Assembly: GCA_021828245.1 (NCBI GenBank)
Contig: JAKASC010000148.1
Location: 1-6,097 of the forward strand
DNA from: Acidobacteriota bacterium
GTDB lineage: Bacteria > Acidobacteriota > Terriglobia > UBA7540
Reading direction: 5' to 3'
Length of the DNA stretch: 6,097 bases
The position numbers and the translations under genes were made by a program. Shown here piece by piece: positions 4,894 through 6,097 of this stretch (within the stretch, counting starts at the first letter, position 1; every line of letters begins with the position of its first letter). The notes beneath the pieces are model-generated. The model worked only from the letters and a program-made list of their open reading frames with translations. It did not search any database and had not been told where the DNA came from.

Positions 4894-5358
4894 GTGCGTT
4901 ACGCAGTGGTAGCCTTGGCCATCGTGGTGGGGATGGCAGGGTGTGGGTTGCCGAAGCGGGAATTGGAGTCGAAGTTAGGGGTTGGAGGGAGCATGTCTTT
5001 GGAGGTGAACACGGCCTCGAACGCGAACTCCAACAGCCCCGTCGCATTGGACATTGTGGCCGTCAGTGATAAGAAGCTGCTCCCAACGTTGGCAAAGTTG
5101 ACGGCCAGTCAGTGGTTCGCTCAGCGGTCCCAAATCCTGTTGGACCATCCTGGAAGCGTCAAGATATTGAAAAGTTTGGAGTTGGTTCCAGGGCAACATT
5201 ATGGCCCGGTCAAGTTTAAGCCCGGAGCCAAGTTCATTGGGGGGATTCTGTTTGCCGACTATTTCAGCCCTGGCGCCCATCGGGCGGTGATTAACATCCG
5301 CAAGCCGTTGGTGCTTAATCTTCTCCAAGACAACTTCGCTCTCCAGAACAGACAATAA
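4894..5358 (+). CDS. tssJ: T6SS TssJ-like outer-membrane lipoprotein
   Basis: A 154-residue lipoprotein from GTG 4894. The signal peptide is short (residues 1-16, M-R-Y then a hydrophobic A-V-V-A-L-A-I-V-V-G-M core) with lipobox M-A-G-C and lipidated Cys17. Gly at +2 favours outer-membrane sorting. The mature part has S-P-V-A-L-D-I-V-A-V at 48-57, then L-T-A-S-Q-W-F-A-Q-R at 69-78, S-L-E-L-V-P-G-Q at 94-101, and F-I-G-G-I-L-F-A-D-Y-F-S-P-G-A-H-R at 114-130. This alternation of a 'preferred values' strand, a W-F-x-x-R helix and an L-x-P-G-Q strand fits TssJ, the lipoprotein that anchors TssM in the T6SS membrane complex. It is divergent from TssJ of Proteobacteria, so the name leans partly on tssK lying 30 bases downstream. 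An in-frame ATG at 4774 would bury the signal peptide behind 40 unlikely residues and is rejected. Confidence 0.7.
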   Translation: MRYAVVALAIVVGMAGCGLPKRELESKLGVGGSMSLEVNTASNANSNSPVALDIVAVSDKKLLPTLAKLTASQWFAQRSQILLDHPGSVKILKSLELVPGQHYGPVKFKPGAKFIGGILFADYFSPGAHRAVINIRKPLVLNLLQDNFALQNRQ

Positions 5359-5377
5359 ACGACCGAAGGGGTGCCGC

Positions 5378-5391
5378 GGGAGGCTCTCTTG
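5378..5391 (+). promoter_or_regulatory. Ribosome binding site that fixes a TTG start for tssK
   Basis: GGGAGG (5378-5383), a 5-base spacer and TTG (5389-5391). An in-frame GTG at 5371 has AAGGG directly against it, too close to work. No ATG lies near the conserved N-terminus; the first in-frame ATG, at 5431, falls inside the E-G-M-L-L-T-P-Q-H-F motif. Confidence 0.6.
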
Positions 5392-6097
5392 CCCAAAAAG
5401 GTCCCGGAAGCCATTCAATGGCACGAAGGCATGTTGTTGACGCCGCAGCATTTTCAACAACTATGCCGCAGGCAGGAAAGCCTTGTTGAGCATAGCGCGC
5501 TGACCATTCAACCTTATTTTTGGGGCGTGCGAAGACTGCGGATTGATGCCAACCTCTTACTGTCAGGGATATTTCGAGTCCTCGAACTCGAGGCTACCAT
5601 GCCGGATGGCCTATTGGTTTTTCACCGGGCAGGCGATGGGACAACGGTCGAGGTGGACCTTAAGCCCAAAGCGGAGGAGCTTAAAGACCATCCCCTACCG
5701 ATTTACCTCGCGGTTCCAAGTGAAGAAGAGGGCATGAAAAAGGGTCTCGCGCGGCGGTATCAATCGTGGGAGGGAGAGCCGGTGGCGGACGAAAACACCG
5801 GAGAGGGAGCCGTGCAAATTCCGCGGCTGCGACCGCAGCTCATGTTGGTGGCCGACGAAGTTCCGCCCGCCCAGTGCGACAGTTTTCCCCTGGCCAAGGT
5901 TGCGTTCCGAAATGAGGTCTTTTCGCTAACCGATTACATACCACCTACCACTTGTGTGCCGCTTGATTCACCGTTAGGAGCCATTGGCTCAGCCATCGCC
6001 AATAAGGTGCGGGAAAAGGCCATGATGCTGTCCGAACAGGTGCAGTCTCCAGCGGCGCCCGGCTCGATGCCCCTCATCGCGGAAAACAAGCGAAAGA
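5389..6097 (+). CDS. tssK: T6SS baseplate protein TssK, 3' end beyond the window
   Basis: The frame from TTG 5389 is open to the window end: 236 residues of a protein that normally has about 440. The N-terminal TssK hallmark is plain: I-Q-W-H-E-G-M-L-L-T-P-Q-H-F-Q-Q at residues 9-24. Then come Y-F-W-G-V-R-R-L-R-I-D at 43-53, the strand of the shell domain after the initial helix, and L-P-I-Y-L-A-V-P at 103-110. R-L-R-P-Q-L-M-L-V-A-D-E at 146-157 and F-P-L-A-K-V at 166-171 also follow the usual order. TssK is a trimeric cytoplasmic adaptor joining the TssFG baseplate wedges to the TssL/TssM membrane complex; its C-terminal domain, which binds TssL, is outside the window. It follows the TssJ-like gene by 30 bases, the usual tssJ-tssK order, so tssL and others are expected next. 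Confidence 0.9.
   Translation, partial: MPKKVPEAIQWHEGMLLTPQHFQQLCRRQESLVEHSALTIQPYFWGVRRLRIDANLLLSGIFRVLELEATMPDGLLVFHRAGDGTTVEVDLKPKAEELKDHPLPIYLAVPSEEEGMKKGLARRYQSWEGEPVADENTGEGAVQIPRLRPQLMLVADEVPPAQCDSFPLAKVAFRNEVFSLTDYIPPTTCVPLDSPLGAIGSAIANKVREKAMMLSEQVQSPAAPGSMPLIAENKRK

Noticed and set aside
5580..5593. The palindrome CCTCGA-AC-TCGAGG
   Set aside because: It lies inside the tssK coding sequence (L-E-L-E region) and is explained by repeated Leu and Glu codons.
5543..5737. A 64-codon plus-strand frame within tssK
   Set aside because: It is a shifted frame inside the continuous TssK reading frame and has no motif.
1..6097. CRISPR array, attC array, riboswitch upstream of purC, or sigma-54 promoter upstream of tssJ
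   Set aside because: No regularly spaced repeats, no attC series, no purine-riboswitch-like core before purC, and no GG-N10-GC site with correct spacing before tssJ were seen.

Overview
The window looks like a chromosomal stretch of a free-living, Gram-negative, GC-rich bacterium. Three things point that way: ordinary housekeeping genes, a lipoprotein whose lipobox Cys is followed by Gly (no Asp retention signal), and the start of a type VI secretion (T6SS) cluster. The CvpA protein beginning with a W-N-W-L-D-W segment, followed by a tiny Fis-type helix-turn-helix protein, reminds me of Acidobacteriota. Verrucomicrobiota or Planctomycetota are not excluded; I give Acidobacteriota about even odds.

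Layout. Positions 1-800 are a decayed accessory strip with no intact gene. On the minus strand it holds a frameshifted remnant resembling the small HTH accessory protein of IS66-type elements (1-386), a short fragment resembling the N-terminus of Fic-domain proteins (439-600), and an orphan 5' half of a tRNA-Leu(UAG) gene (759-797) that stops matching just after the anticodon. Next on the same strand is an intact tRNA-Pro(GGG) with encoded CCA (895-971), preceded by a MerR-family regulator (1068-1478). From about 1590 the plus strand takes over: a ROK-family sugar kinase (1664-2653), then a likely transcription unit of purC (2854-3750), cvpA (3775-4332) and a Fis-like HTH gene (4365-4595). After about 300 bases without a convincing gene comes a T6SS cluster: a TssJ-like lipoprotein (4894-5358) and tssK from a TTG start (5389), cut by the window end.

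How the parts relate. The divergent merR/ROK intergene carries a good sigma-70-type promoter for merR and a weaker one for the kinase. The tRNA-Pro seems to have its own promoter, overlapping the merR stop codon. PurC makes SAICAR in purine synthesis; cvpA often lies near purine genes. TssJ is the outer-membrane lipoprotein of the T6SS membrane complex and TssK the baseplate adaptor, so at least these two genes serve one contractile secretion machine whose remaining genes should lie beyond the right edge.

I did not find a clearly new system. The points most worth a second look are the split tRNA-Leu beside degraded mobile DNA, the frameshifted IS-type gene, the Fic relic, and the repeated overlap of -10 promoter elements with the first possible start codon (kinase, purC, tssJ).
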